Part shown: one piece after another, positions 25,701-37,995 of the stretch
Numbering within the stretch: position 1 is the first letter of the stretch
How the letters are laid out: each line of letters begins with the position of its first letter
Origin: Benincasa hispida
Taxonomy: Eukaryota > Streptophyta > Magnoliopsida > Cucurbitales > Cucurbitaceae
Assembly (NCBI RefSeq): GCF_009727055.1
Contig: NC_052357.1
Coordinates: forward strand, 86,294,959 to 86,358,958
DNA length: 64,000 nucleotides
Direction of reading: 5' to 3'
Notes under the pieces: generated by a model
What the model was told of the DNA's origin: nothing
What the model saw: the letters and a program-made list of their open reading frames with translations, nothing else
The model's database searches: none
Made by a program: the position numbers and the translations under genes

Positions 25701-28700
25701 ACTTCAATTAAAACAATCCCTCTTTAAAGAAAAAAAAAAAAATAAACACAAGTCCCACAATTTTTTTCCCCTGGCCTTCTGCATTTTTTTTTCTTTTAAA
25801 TGTCACTGTTCCAGATCCATTTCGTTATCATCTACGTGCCATAAATAAGGTGAGATACTAATTGAACCAGCAACCATTGAATCAGAATGTATTGTGAGAC
25901 AGCCGAAAGTCTAGGATATAGGATTTAACAGGGTGGGAAGATAAAAATGGCTGTGATAAGGAGAGCATTCTCTACCAGTGGTATCACCTAATTATATGGA
26001 AATTAGGATGTTGTATAGTGTTATTTTTTGTTTACTGAAAGTTTCATCCGTTCTTCAGTTTTTCCCTCTCACTAATTGGAACTTAAAAACTTGAAACCAT
26101 GTATTTTGGTTGAAATATCTTTCTGTAGATTTGTAATTCCTCATATAAAAGGGAGCTTTATTGTTTGAAGTGGCTCATATTAACTCTTGTTATTTTAAAA
26201 ATTTTCTGAGACAGTATAAACTAAATGTTACGTTGAATTAATTTTCAGAGTCATTCCTAGCCTTAATATTGTAGTGTAAACTTTGCTTTTATTTTACCAG
26301 CATTTGCTCTCGTCTTCAATGGACAAAACTGTGCGGCTCTGGCACTTGTCAAGCAAATCCTGTTTGAAAATCTTTTCGCACAGTGATTATGGTAAGTTCA
26401 CTTTATTTTTCTTGGTTTGGTTTTTTTCCCCTCGTTTTTTCCAGCTTTTTGTGGTAAAACTATGTGTATGTGCCTAATTCAATTAAAAATTGTGATAGTT
26501 GGCAAGTCTAAGATGATATAACAATGAAAGCAAAACCCTGGCATAATTTGATTATCTAAAAATCCCAAGGAAAGTTTTGTTATCTTCTATGGTTTCTTGT
26601 ACTGTCTTATAACTAATAGCATGTCTCTTTCTCATGTGTGCCCTGCCACAGTAACTTGCATCCAGTTTAATCCTATTGACGATAGATACTTCATTAGTGG
26701 ATCGTTGGATGCAAAAGTTCGTATATGGAGTATCCCAGATCGTCAAGTTGTTGATTGGAGCGACTTGCATGAGGTGGTGACCGCTGCATGCTATACACCT
26801 GATGGCAAGGTTGAATAGTTGATAACATTGCCTTGTTTCTATAGAAATAATCTTCAGTCCCATTTATTGCTCAAAAAGATTTTTTTTCCCACTTTTAAAG
26901 GGTGCATTGGTTGGTTCTTACAACGGAAGCTGCCGATTGTACAGTACTTCTGGTATATTATACTCTCTGTCAAACCAATCATTCCTTCCTTTCCTAAGTT
27001 CCAATTGACTGGCTGAATTATTTTGTGCGTCTAGTTAGACTGAATTATAATATTTCTTTCAATTTTTTCCCAGAGAACAAGATGCAACAAAAAAGTGAGA
27101 TAAATCTGCAGAACAAGAAGAAAAAATCTAGTCACAAGAAAATAACTGGGTTCCAGGTAATTTGATGGGTTTATTTTAGTGATTTTTTCCTTCTATATTT
27201 TTCCTAGTACAAGGGAATCGAAAGCCATTGTTACTACCCCTAGACTCAACCAAAGCATGTGGATTCCTGAACTTCCTTTCAGTCGCTGATCATTTCCAAT
27301 TAACAGTTTGCTCCAGGAAGTTCTTCAGAAGTGCTCATTACATCTGCAGATTCACGCATCCGAGTGGTTGATGGTGTTGATCTGGTCCAGAGGTTTAAAG
27401 GTATGGTAGAAGTTCATTAAGATGATCTTTTAAGGGTTACCTTTTAGATTTCTTAGCAAATGTGATAAGTAAAAAACCTATGACTAACGATCCAGCTAAT
27501 TGGACTTGCTTTGTGGTAAGCTCCTTAACTGTGGGGTTGATGCCTCTTCGCCAACACTTCAAGAAGTCGGTTACAGTTTCGGTTTCACACCTTCAATTGA
27601 CTGCACAATTTTGGCTCATGGCTTCTCAATCTTGGCCATCCTCATTTCTATCCAGTGCTTAAATGAATTAGCTTTAGCGATATGATCACTGCCAACAAAT
27701 ATTTGCCTCTCACTGCACATTGATCTTCCTCTAGCTCTACTTTTGTGATCATACGAGTTTTTTCCTTTGCCTTTATTCCTTGCTTTTGAATCCTACTTTC
27801 ACACCTTTGATTGACTCGTTACCGTGTAAAAATCGACTCTGGTGCATGGCTCCCATAATTTGGTCATCCTAGTTCTTACCCTACGTTTAAATGAAGTTCT
27901 AGAGATGGGATCATTGCAAACGAATATTTGTCTCTCACTGAACATTTTTCTGGCCATACTTTTTGTGATCATATAAGTTCAATTCCTCTGTCTTTAATCC
28001 TTGCTTTCGGGTTTTTTACTGAAGCGGTAAAACTCACTTCACTCTGGGCATCAGTCCATAACAATATATAGTCCTACAGTGAAGAAAACTAGTTAAATTG
28101 ACCGTTCATGCCTCATATTGATGAACTGATGGTATGAGGCGTTTTAATATGTATATTTTAAACACGGTTGTAACTTCGGGATTTGATTGATTATATACCC
28201 AGTTTCTCTGCTGTTTAAATTTGCTCATCTGCCAGGCTTGGATCCAAGAATGATAATTCTTATATCAGTGGTTTGTTATGTTTACTATTTAAGAGTTTTA
28301 AGTTGGTAACAGGGTTCCGAAATACAAACAGCCAAATCTCTGCCTGCCTATCAGCGAATGGCCGGTACGTGATATCGGCCAGTGCGGACTCTCAAGTGTA
28401 TGTATGGAAGCATGAAGCAGATTCTCGACCTAGTAGGAGTAAAGGAGTGACGGTCGTTCGATCATATGAGCATTTCCACTGTCAGGATGTCTCTGTGGCT
28501 ATTCCTTGGCCTGGTATGGGCGACACATGGGGACTTAACGACGATTATTGTGGAGATGACAATGTGATTGAAAATCATCTCGACGAAGTCTCCTCTGCTA
28601 ACCATCCCCCTTCGCCCGTGGAGGCAGAAAATGGCAGTGAGGATTCACTATTGGCATCTGGCTGCACCAACAGCCCTCTTCATGGAACTCTTTCAAGTGC

Positions 28701-28914
28701 AACCAACAGCTACTTCTTTGACAGAATCTCAGCAACGTGGCCGGAGGAAAAGCTCGTTCTGAACACTCGGAACAGCCGTAGCCCTCATTCCAGTGTGGAC
28801 ATTGCGAGTGGAATGTTCCAAGGCTCATCAGCATGGGGTATGGTGATCGTAACTGCAGGTCTTCGAGGCGAAATCAGAACATTCCAAAATTTTGGATTTC
28901 CAGTTAAGATTTAA
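19704..28914 (+). CDS. WD40-repeat protein, WDR44-like (7 coding exons, 918 aa)
   Basis: Exons by GT..AG junctions: 19704-21380, 26301-26391, 26652-26809, 26901-26952, 27074-27156, 27307-27400, 28313-28914. Together they give 2,757 nt in one frame. The N-terminal ~430 residues are acidic and serine-rich with low complexity, plus a conserved-looking segment [22 protein letters not shown]40 units follow: one near 433-465 (ending IIHVWQV), one near 546 ([11 protein letters not shown], split by intron 1, then KTVRLWHL), and further blades ending VRIWSI, then SCRLYS, then one ending QVYVWKH. The protein matches plant proteins annotated as WD repeat-containing protein 44. Animal WDR44 is a Rab11 effector, but the plant role is not established. 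Intron 1 is 4.9 kb and contains a fold-back repeat. The start is the first ATG in frame, preceded by a six-codon uORF. Confidence 0.93.
23411..23996. repeat. Fold-back (MITE-like) repeat in WD40 intron 1
   Basis: Outer inverted arms: the left 'aaattatgcaaaat' and 'gaaaggtttcatttttac' blocks correspond to the reverse complement of the right-side 'tttgtataattt' and 'aaattaaacctttcaaa' blocks. A tighter inner pair lies at 23533-23571 and 23726-23765 (TGACGTGACAA-type ends, about 40 bp with a handful of mismatches). Non-coding. It is wholly intronic, so it should be spliced out. Confidence 0.55.
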
Positions 28915-29299
28915 AGAGGTGTGAAATGAAGAAGTTGAAAGCCTCTTGAAAACCAGCCCCAAATGGGAAGGCAAAGGAAAGATGGGAAGGGGAGTTAGAA
29001 AAACCAAACTCCAATACCATTGCCATTTGCCATACATTCCTTTCCTCCCCATTGATTGGAATATATGTGTACAGAGACAATGTTGGGTGAGATTTGTAAT
29101 GTTAGCAGAGTTAAGTTTCTTGTTACCCTGTGCTTGTGCTCGTCGGGTGGGGCTATACCGAGAGCCAGTCCGGTGGAGAATGGCAGGAAAAAGTATAGAT
29201 TTGTGAAGGGAAAAACTGAAAAAGGGGGAAGGGAAAAAAAAAGGAAAAAAAAAAAAAGACAAAGAAAGAAAAATTTACACTATGCATTTAGCAACAGAT

Positions 29300-32200
29300 G
29301 ATGTAATTTCTGTAATCGGGAATTGTAGAGTTTTGAGCACTGCGAAAGCTTTATTGAATTGAAAAGGAGGGGAGAAAAGAAAAAAAGAGGAATTTTTTTA
29401 AAGGTTGAATGTTGTCCGAATTGGTTTTGAGAATTATTGTTTCTCTTACAAAATTACAAGGCGTCTGGTAATTGAATTCAAGCTTCTAGCTGTATGTTTC
29501 TGTGTCAATGGTCTCAATCTTTATTTTTTATTTGAAATAAGTTAAAAGAATGATGGATTTCACTTTGAAAGATAAAAGTGGAAATTAAGATAAAATGACA
29601 AATAGATTTTTAAAAAATATATAATCCAAAAATTATATAGCCCATCTTCCATATAATTTATATTATTGATCGTGTAGTTAGTTAAAAGTTTGATTATCCA
29701 TCTTACAAGTTGTGATAAGAACATAAACATTTCAAAACTACGATGGACTATAAATTTTAAAATTTTGAATTTAAATTGAGATTTTGTGTGGTGATGATCT
29801 AGAATAAAAATTTGGATCACCAACCATTTTAAGTTCTATTTATGTGTAATTTCAAAGGTAATTTTAATAAGCTAAAAGTAATATTACAACTTTAAAAAGA
29901 ATAATTTTTTTTCTTCAAATAAATGACAAATTTTATGTGCATTTTTTTATAACTTAGACACAAAAATAGAAAAGAAAAAAAAAAAAAAAACTTTAGCCAC
30001 GTCAGATCAACATTTTATTCCTAGTTTTCAACTTTTTAAAAATAAACTTACTGAAACTACACCCTTGGGGAAATTTTAAAACAAAAAGAGATTTCTAAAA
30101 TGTTTTTTTTTAACATTTCACTAAAAATTCAAAAAATAAAAACCTCTATATAAAGAGACTTTTAAAATGTCTTTTTTCTTTTAAAAAAAAACATTTCATT
30201 AAAAATTCAAAAAATAAAAACCTATACCCTATATAAAAGATGTCATGAGGGGAGAATCATTCTCTCCATTTTGTCCCTATTTTTTCAAAAAAATAAATTA
30301 GTATTTTATCTTTTTTAGATGGGACAAAATCCTTTTAAGCGTGTTTGTTAACTGCGCAATTGATACCAAATAAGAATCGAGTTTTCAATTCCCCTTATAA
30401 AATTGTAGTAAATCTATAAAATAAAGTTTAGAAAACGCTGACACAACAAATTTTATAAAATAAAAACTATATATTTTAGAAATAAAAAATTAGGGAATTT
30501 TCAAAAATAAAAAATAAGAAAAATTATTTACAAAATTTAATAATCTTTTATTGAGGCTGATAGAAGCATATCAGTGTTTATCAGTGATAGAAGCTAATGG
30601 AAGTCTATCATTGACACTATCAGTGATAGAAATTGATACAAGTTTATCACTGATAGACGTTGATAGAAGTCTATCATTAATAGAAGTTGATAGAAATCTA
30701 CCAATGTTTATCAATTATTGAAATTGATATAAATCTATCATTGACACTATAGTGATAGAAATTGATACAAGTTTATCATTGATAGACGTTGATAAAAATC
30801 TATCAGAATTTATCAATATTTTTTTTTTACTATTTACAAAATTTTAAAAGGGAAAATAAAGTGAGAGAGAGAGAAAAATCTTTTTTTTTTAACAAAAACA
30901 CTAGAAAGAGGGAGAAAACTTGAGAAAAATGAGAGAGAAAAAAATTAGCCTAAAGAGACAAATAAAATAAAATTGTATTATTTTATTTTTCTTATGATCA
31001 TAGTTTAAAATTTCCATCGAAATCTAGAAATATCAAATAAAATTAAATTGTACTGATATTTGAGATTTCGAGGGCTCAAAATTTTGATCGGGGAAATTTA
31101 GTTTTTCCTCCAATTTTGACGACAATTTCAAGAATATTCCGATTCCCCAATTTTGACGAAATTTCGAGAAAAATTTTATATATTTTTAATTAACTACATT
31201 AGCCAAGTTCAAGTTTTTCAATTTTGTGGTCCTAATTATACACAATTCCATAGTTTTATACACCAATGTCAATTTTGAATTTTCAACTTTTCTCAAATTT
31301 TAGCTTTATTTTTTAGTTAAAACTTTCATTTTTAAAGAAATTGAATTTGAAAAATCACAAATATGACCTATATTTATTTTAAAATCATTCAAACTTTTTT
31401 CATTAGATTTTCAAATCATTTCACCTCAAAATTGAATTGATGTGAGTTTTTTTTTCTTTTACCATCCAAAATTTTCATAATTTTCACATCATTTCACTTC
31501 AAAATATTTCTAAACTTTATTATTTTGTAATTAATTTTCTATTTATTTTTTAAAATTTCGGCTCTCATATCAACAATTACACATACATTTACAATAGGCA
31601 TCTAAATATTGTTTTACTTTATAGAAATTGTTATTAGAAATGGTCAATTATAATCTAATTAAGCTACAACGAAAATTTCATTAATTAATTATAACAATTT
31701 TCATTAATTTCCATTAATATTTCCATAAAATCGAGACGTCGATATTTCGAACTTTGTTTATGACATTAAATCTTATTTATGTTCAACATTGATTCTCGTT
31801 ACCTTTGAAAAGTAGGAAATTAATGGTTATAATATAAATATTTTATTTATGATTACGTTTTTGTTTGGATTATTACATTGTAGTTTAAGACAATAAAATA
31901 GGTGTGCAAATTATATCATATAATTGTCTTTGAGTGTTTTTTAGACAATTAAATACTATTTTAAAACTTTAAATTAAAAATTTGACATTTTTCAAAAATA
32001 AAAAGGTTAAAAATAGAAGAAGAAAATGAAATTTAAAAACAAAAACCATGGTCTCTCTATTCCATCTCAAGTACAACCCACTCCCTATCCCTTTCAATTT
32101 TGGAGATTTTCAGCCATCATCCCATAATTTCATTTCTACTATTTTTTATTTTTTTATTTTTTTAAAAATATCTAAGGAAATCCAGTTCTCAAATTTTGAT

Positions 32201-32300
32201 TGGTTGCCACAAATTGATATGGAAGAAGCCCACACTTCACCAATTATCTTATCCTTTCTGATTTTTGGTATCTTAGAGCCATGACTCCTTTTTGTATGCA
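29300..32300. other. Intergenic region between the WD40 gene and POR
   Basis: AT-rich with no supported gene. It contains a near-tandem duplication of about 85 bp at 30095-30225 (AACATTTCA-TAAAAATTC blocks), an opening sequence at about 30225 resembling the one at 11190, and a dense TCTATCA/TGATAGA array at 30545-30815. The remainder shows no structure that I recognise. Confidence 0.6.
30545..30815. repeat. Palindromic TCTATCA/TGATAGA array
   Basis: About a dozen alternating motifs of the type AGTCTATCA and GTGATAGAA, with irregular spacing of roughly 20-25 bp. Two longer direct copies of 'tcattgacactat..gtgatagaaattgatac' lie near 30617 and 30740. Each motif pair can form a hairpin. It is the largest copy of the repeat also seen at 3300, 6890 and 42885. 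Confidence 0.65.
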
Positions 32301-32330
32301 ATTCCTTCTGATCTTTCTTCCTATATATAC
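32248..32330 (+). promoter_or_regulatory. POR promoter elements: I-box and TATA box
   Basis: CTTATCC at 32248-32254 is the reverse complement of GGATAAG, the I-box/GATA-type core common in light-regulated plant promoters. A TATA box, CTATATATAC, lies at 32321-32330, about 90 bp before the ATG, so transcription likely begins near 32350. Both match what is expected for a photosynthesis-associated gene. Binding itself is inference. Confidence 0.5.
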
Positions 32331-32415
32331 TCTCTCTAGATATTCTCTTCCAAATGCTTAAGGTAATTTAAAACCATCAATTTTCTGCTCTCTGGTTGCT
32401 CTTTTTTTTGTTCTA

Positions 32416-34110
32416 ATGGCTCTCCAAGCTGCTTCTCTGGTTTCCCCTGCTCTCTCTGTTCCTAAAGAGGTCTGTCTCTTTTTTTTTTTACACTTAAACA
32501 TTGGAGACGTGTTTCTTGAATCTGGGTTGTGTTCATTTTGGTTTGACATGCATGTGGGTTTCTTTTTCTTTTTTTTGCAGGGTAAATCTAGTGTATGCTT
32601 GAAAGATTCTAGTTTGTTTGGGATTTCATTCTCAGACCAATTCAGTTCATCTACATTGAGGTGTAAGGTAGTGGGTGCTTCCAATTTGCTTTTCTTTTGC
32701 TCTTTTCCCTCCATTTAGTAGTGATGTGAGAATTTGTTGATTCATGATTGTATTAGATTGCATGTTGATTCATGATTGTATTAGATTGCATGTTGATGGG
32801 ATGGTTTGGTTTGGTTTGATTTGTTGGTTTTGTTTCACTTTCATTCAAGCTGAATTGTGGTGAACTTTATGTGTTTGACAAAATGCCAGAGAGAATTGAA
32901 CCAGCAGATTGGTGCAATCAGGGCTCAGACAATTGCTACCACCACTCCAGCAGTCAACAAAGCTGCTCCAGATGGGAAGAAAACTCTCAGAAAGGGTAGT
33001 GTTGTGGTTACTGGAGCCTCTTCTGGGTTGGGATTAGCAACAGCCAAGGCTCTGGCTGAAACTGGAAAATGGCATGTCATTATGGCTTGTAGAGACTTTC
33101 TCAAGGCTGAAAGAGCTGCCAAATCTGCTGGCATTAGCAAGGAAAACTACACTGTTATGCATTTGGACCTTGCCTCACTTGATAGCGTTCGCCAGTTTGT
33201 CGACAACTTCAGGCAGTCAGGCAGGCCACTTGATGTGCTGGTGTGCAATGCTGCTGTTTACCTCCCAACTGCTAAAGAGCCTACCTTCACTGCTGAAGGT
33301 TTTGAACTTAGCGTTGGAACTAACCATCTTGGTCATTTCCTCCTTTCTCGTTTGTTGTTAGAGGATTTGAACAAATCTGATTACCCCTCAAGACGGCTCA
33401 TCATTGTTGGATCGATAACCGGTACATTCTATTGTGGGTTGTGCTCAATCTCGTAATTGCCTTGTTGGTGTGCTGAATTTTGTATTTTTATGATCAGGGA
33501 ACACAAATACCTTGGCTGGAAATGTACCTCCTAAGGCCAACCTTGGAGACCTTAGGGGACTTGCTGGAGGATTAAACGGCCTAAACAGCTCATCGATGAT
33601 CGACGGTGGTGAATTTGATGGTGCCAAGGCATACAAGGACAGCAAAGTATGCAACATGCTTACTATGCAAGAGTTCCACAGACGATTCCATGAGGAAACC
33701 GGCATCACATTTGCTTCCCTCTACCCCGGATGCATCGCTACAACTGGATTGTTCAGAGAGCACATTCCCTTGTTCAGATTACTTTTCCCTCCATTCCAAA
33801 AGTACATCACCAAGGGCTATGTTTCAGAAGAAGAAGCAGGAAAAAGACTTGCTCAGGTAACTTGAAACTTCACCCATAGTCGGTGAAAACAATGTCAAAT
33901 ATTGTCTGGTCGTATATATTCGTTAAAGAATCTGATTGATTGCTTGTAATGCAGGTTGTGAGCGAGCCAAGCTTGACGAAATCGGGTGTGTATTGGAGCT
34001 GGAACAAGAACTCGGCTTCGTTTGAGAACCAGTTGTCTCAGGAAGCAAGTGATGTAGAGAAAGCTCGGAAAGTGTGGGAGCTTAGTGAGAAACTTGTTGG
34101 TTTGGCTTAA
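32416..34110 (+). CDS. POR: Light-dependent NADPH:protochlorophyllide oxidoreductase (5 exons, 395 aa)
   Basis: Exons 32416-32469, 32581-32667, 32890-33421, 33498-33856 and 33955-34110 sum to 1,188 nt in frame. The enzyme reduces protochlorophyllide to chlorophyllide in plastids using NADPH and light, a step in chlorophyll synthesis. Residues 1 to about 60 are a Ser/Thr-rich, chloroplast transit-like region starting [14 protein letters not shown]. The Rossmann NADPH motif TGASSGLG lies at 88-95, NAAVY and GTNHLGHF follow, and the catalytic Tyr/Lys pair is Y270 and K274 in AYKDSK. The POR-specific segment with [14 protein letters not shown] and the C-terminal VYWSWN...ENQLSQEAS are present. 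Length matches plant PORs (about 395-405 aa). Whether it is an A-, B- or C-type isoform cannot be told from sequence alone. No breaks are seen. Confidence 0.97.
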
Positions 34111-34256
34111 AATCTGAAGCCTGAAGTTCCTATGATGGTCTTTCATTGCTAAAACTGAAGCTCATTGTGAGTTGCGGGAGTTTGTAACTGTGATGTTGTG
34201 TTGTGTAAACAAATTTTCTGTTGTAAAAGTAGTTGGTTGACTTGAGTTTAGTCGTT

Positions 34257-34262
34257 AATAAA
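34257..34262 (+). terminator. POR: POR polyadenylation signal
   Basis: Canonical AATAAA, 147 bp after the POR stop codon and preceded by TTGT/TGTAA-rich sequence (34195-34230) typical of plant far-upstream elements. The cleavage site is probably about 15-30 bp downstream. Confidence 0.6.
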
Positions 34263-34957
34263 ACTTGCAAAGTTCCAAACATTCTGGCATCTTGTCACAT
34301 GTTTCTCTATCCAAGGTTGTATTTTAAACATTATGCCCTTCGTCAAACCAGTGAACCGTGTGAACAGATTAAATACGTCATTGGGGTAGATGGCTTGTAG
34401 TATAGTATGGTAGTACCACGGTTGAGCACGATTTCTAGAACGTCTTCATTTGCTCTGATGTGCCTACTAAAACAAGAGCCAAACATACCTACCTATCTCA
34501 TGTCTCACTCTCATAGTATTAAATCAAGATCTTCAAGGATTCAATGTTGATATGAGGAGTGAATTCAACATTTTCATTGCATCTATGTAAAATATAAAAT
34601 AAGTAATGACATTACTTTAAATTGTTTAAAAAATGTATAATGTTAATTTTATTAAATCAAATTCAGCTTTAACTTTTTTTTGTTTTTATAAATTTTCTAT
34701 TAATATCAATCGACGTCGATATGACGATATTTCCTCTACAATCTCACAAAATTGAAACCTAAACATTTTCCTCGATATCGACATTTTGAACTTTACTCTC
34801 CAAAATCTTTGAAACCGTATTGTAACTGTATTGTATCTCTCTTGACCTGAATACTCTTGAAATCGATCACTTTTCCTATCCTTTTCTTTCTTCATAAAAT
34901 TGTTTTTTCTTAATTTTTGTAAGCCTAGTATTGTTCTGTCTATGAAAGCGCATTGAA

Positions 34958-35083
34958 AAAATTTTGGAACATTAAAAAAATGAAATCATGAAATTAAAAA
35001 ATAGTGTATTATATCATTTGGTCCTCTAAATATACACTATTTTTTAATTTCATGATTTCATTTTTTTAATGTTCCAAAATTTT
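34958..35083. repeat. Perfect 52-bp inverted repeat with 22-nt loop
   Basis: The left arm 34958-35009 is the exact reverse complement of the right arm 35032-35083 (52 of 52 by reading), separated by 22 nt. The arms are AT-rich (for example ATGAAATCATGAAATT). It lies in the spacer between the convergent 3' ends of POR and the LanC-like gene. A transcript on either strand would fold into a long perfect hairpin. It could be a MITE-derived hairpin, a small-RNA locus or a very recent fold-back duplication. Confidence 0.85.
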
Positions 35084-35580
35084 CAGTCAAATTTCTACCA
35101 AACAAACATTTTTAAATTAGCTTCCGAATTTTTCAATTCAAATATCCAAAATGATGGTTTGAAAATTACACTTTCCTCTCTTTTTCCTTTTTAGTAATTG
35201 AAATTGATGGAATCTATATTTAACTAGAGACAATTGAGTTATAAAATTGAATAAAGCCAAGTTAGATATTTTATGAAATAACATGCTACACCACTATTCA
35301 TATATTTGATTTAATTGGGTCAGAATTTTACAGAAAAAGTTTAAAATGTTGAAAATAGCATTGAAACCTAAAAAATAATAGAGACAAAATTCCAGGGAAA
35401 AAAAAGGTATATATATACAAAATATTATATATATTAGACAATAGTCTGGAAAATCTCCTTACAGTACAAAAGGCCCAAAGAGACAAGTACAAACTCTACA
35501 ATATCAAAATTCTAAAATGTTGTCAAGGTTCACTTGAACTTTGTACATTCCAGAAGTCTCAGGTAAGTTTTAAGAGAACT

Positions 35581-37995
35581 TTAGAGTTCATAAGATGGGA
35601 ACTTTGCTGCATAAGGCTCAATCATGTCAAAAAAGAGATATGCCATTCCCCCAATTCCTTCAAACAAGGAATAAGGGCTATCACCAGAATGCATTTTTCC
35701 TTCTGAAATTAGCGTTTGTGCATTCTGATGCAGAAAGCATGCAAATGCTTTGGCTCTGTACAAGTGTATGAAATCACCGGTTAACCGGTAAAGTGAAAGA
35801 AACACATACGTGTTACCACTAATTCCATGGCAGATGCCGACCCGTTTCAGCAGACCACGGTTCCACACGACTTCCCCAGCATCCAATGCCGCTTGCAGAA
35901 ACTCATCGTCTCCAAAAACCTGGTGTAGATGCATACATAGAGATGAATACTATGATTACTTGGATCTTTAGTAATACAGATCTAAAGACAAGAATGATAA
36001 TGAATACCTCAGCTGCTTTTACGAGGGTAAGTGCAACCCCAGGAGCACCATGGCACCAGTGCACCAGACAGTCAGATTTGTTTCCTTCGCTCGAAGGATA
36101 ATTACCACTTGGAAATCGATTTTTTATCATGTAACGTAACGTATTCTTGACATCCTCAACTTCATCTGGTTTCAGTTCCATGTTCATCAAGACATGCATG
36201 ATTCCAGCCAGTCCATGGGCAGCACCCCAGTACTTCTTCCCATGCCATTCATACATCAATGGAGATTTCCTCTTCTTACCCAATCCTCTACCAGCCTCAA
36301 TGACTTCATCCACCACTGATCTCTACCCAAAATGATAATCCATTAGATGAGGAATTCTGCAGATTCTCAAGTTAAGAAGGTCAAGTGAGAGTATGTGACC
36401 GACATGGCATACCATAATAGTGTTAGATATTGTGTTCCAACCAACATGCTTGTTTAGGAACAAACAGGCCCATAGGAACCCTGCTCTGCCATATAGCAGT
36501 TCATTTGGTAAATCACTAGGTAGTTTGATCTGCTCTCACAGGCATATAAATGGGGTATTAAATTTCGTAAGCATAGAAATGTAAGGAAGCCAACATGAAA
36601 TCATTGGTGAAAGAGCATTACATCTTTAAACTTTTCCAAGTAATGATCGACTAGGCTTCCATCATTGGCGAGCTTTGCTGCAACTGCACCAAGAGCACAA
36701 ACTCCAGCTTGGCCACAGATAAATGACACACGCCTGCAAGGAACGTGAAAAGGGATTGAGAACAGGATTGACACTTAAATTAGGAATGAGCTGAAATACA
36801 TTCCAAATAACCAATTTCACCAGAACTAAGAATCAACACATATATCTCGACATCAGACAAGAAAGATTGGATTGAGCTATACATTTTCATCTTTCATTTT
36901 GTAGCTTCAGAATTTGCATTTCAATCCTCAGAAATGCCTAATTTCACCAGAACTCCGAATCAACACATATATCTCCACGTCAGACGAGAAAGATTGGATT
37001 AAACTATACATTTCCATCTTTTATTTTGTAGCTTCAAAATTTGCATTTCAATCCTCAGAAATTACCAATGTCACAACTCAGTATCAACACATATATCTCC
37101 ACATCAGACAAGAAAAATTAGATTGAACTATACATTTCCATCTTTTATTTTGTAGCTTCAGAATTTGCATCAGTCCTAAAAAATAACCAATTTCACCAGA
37201 ACTCAAAATCAACACGTATATCTCCACATAGACAAAAATGATCAGATTGAACTATACATTTCCATCGGTTATTTTGTAGTTTTAGAATTTCCATTGCAGT
37301 CCTCTAATTTGATTCAGTCTTATTAATAGTCCCTCTCAACAATTAACCATATTGATTTTATTTTTGACAAGGAACTGACTCTATCTCCACCATTCTTCAT
37401 ATTTACATAAACTCATTAAATACTCCATTGAAATTAACTTATTCACAAAATACAGGGACTATCCAAAAGATCAAACTAAAATACAAAGAACAAGACAAAA
37501 CTTGGTACAGGAAAACACAATTGAAACGAAAAATTACCTCGAATTTCTAGATACAGACTCACAGGCAGTGACAATCTCAGAACACAATTTGAGATCATTC
37601 TCATTTTTAGAAACTAGGTAGGATTTCAAAGCCAGGAAAGCCGTCCCTAATGCTCCAGTATACAAAGTATAATCCTGCACATGCCTTCCACCCAACGCCC
37701 ACGTCTCTCTCACGACCTAAAACTATAAATTTCAGACCAAAAAAGAAAGGAGCCCTAGAAAAGCATAAAACCTCCGGAAATTTCTGAAAACGAACCGAGT
37801 AACTAAAGGTACCGTTTCTTTGAGGTTGAGAGCTGTCTGTCTAAGGCGATCGGAAAGTGCAGCGTCGGGAAGTGGAAGGAGCTCTGTGGGAATGAGAGTG
37901 TGGTTGGCGGAATCGGAATCGGACGCTGCGAGTTGGTCCGCCGGTGATTCGGCAAGGGAGCGTGGCATCCGGTTTGGAAAGAAACGGTCGGACAT
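35581..37995 (-). CDS. LanC-like protein, GCR2/GCL family (6 exons, 414 aa)
   Basis: Minus-strand exons in coding order: 37813-37995, 37538-37716, 36622-36733, 36413-36529, 36008-36322, 35581-35919. They sum to 1,245 nt with consistent phases. The protein is a lanthionine-synthetase-C-like alpha-toroid protein. The zinc ligands expected for LanC proteins are visible: C287 in HWCHGAPG and C332-H333 in GICHG. Family GXXG-type segments such as YTGALGTAF, ELLYGRAGFLWA, YWGAAHGLAGIMH and FEGIGGMAY are in order, and the protein ends FPSYEL. Length fits the Arabidopsis GCR2/GCL proteins (about 405-433 aa). GCR2 was once proposed as an abscisic-acid GPCR, a claim later disputed; animal LANCLs act with glutathione. 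Intron 2 (36734-37537) carries a tandem repeat. The start begins MSDRFFPN, a usual opening for the family. Confidence 0.95.
36811..37310. repeat. Intronic tandem repeat, about 4 units of 122-128 bp
   Basis: Units begin near 36811, 36937, 37065 and 37187, each opening with CCAATTTCACCAGAACT or a close variant. Each then carries 'atcaacacatatatctc(c/g)ac', 'attg(g)a..aactatacatt' and 'attttgtagcttcagaattt'. The block lies entirely within intron 2 of the LanC-like gene and explains most of that intron's 804 bp. The units differ by small indels and substitutions, so the duplication is not recent. Confidence 0.85.

Noticed and set aside
28828..29262. 144-codon minus frame over the WD40 3' end
   Set aside because: Antisense of the last exon and a purine-rich 3' UTR; low complexity.
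32354..32371. Five-codon uORF before POR (ATG CTT AAG ...)
   Set aside because: It lies about where transcription should begin given the TATA box at 32321, so it may not be in the mRNA.
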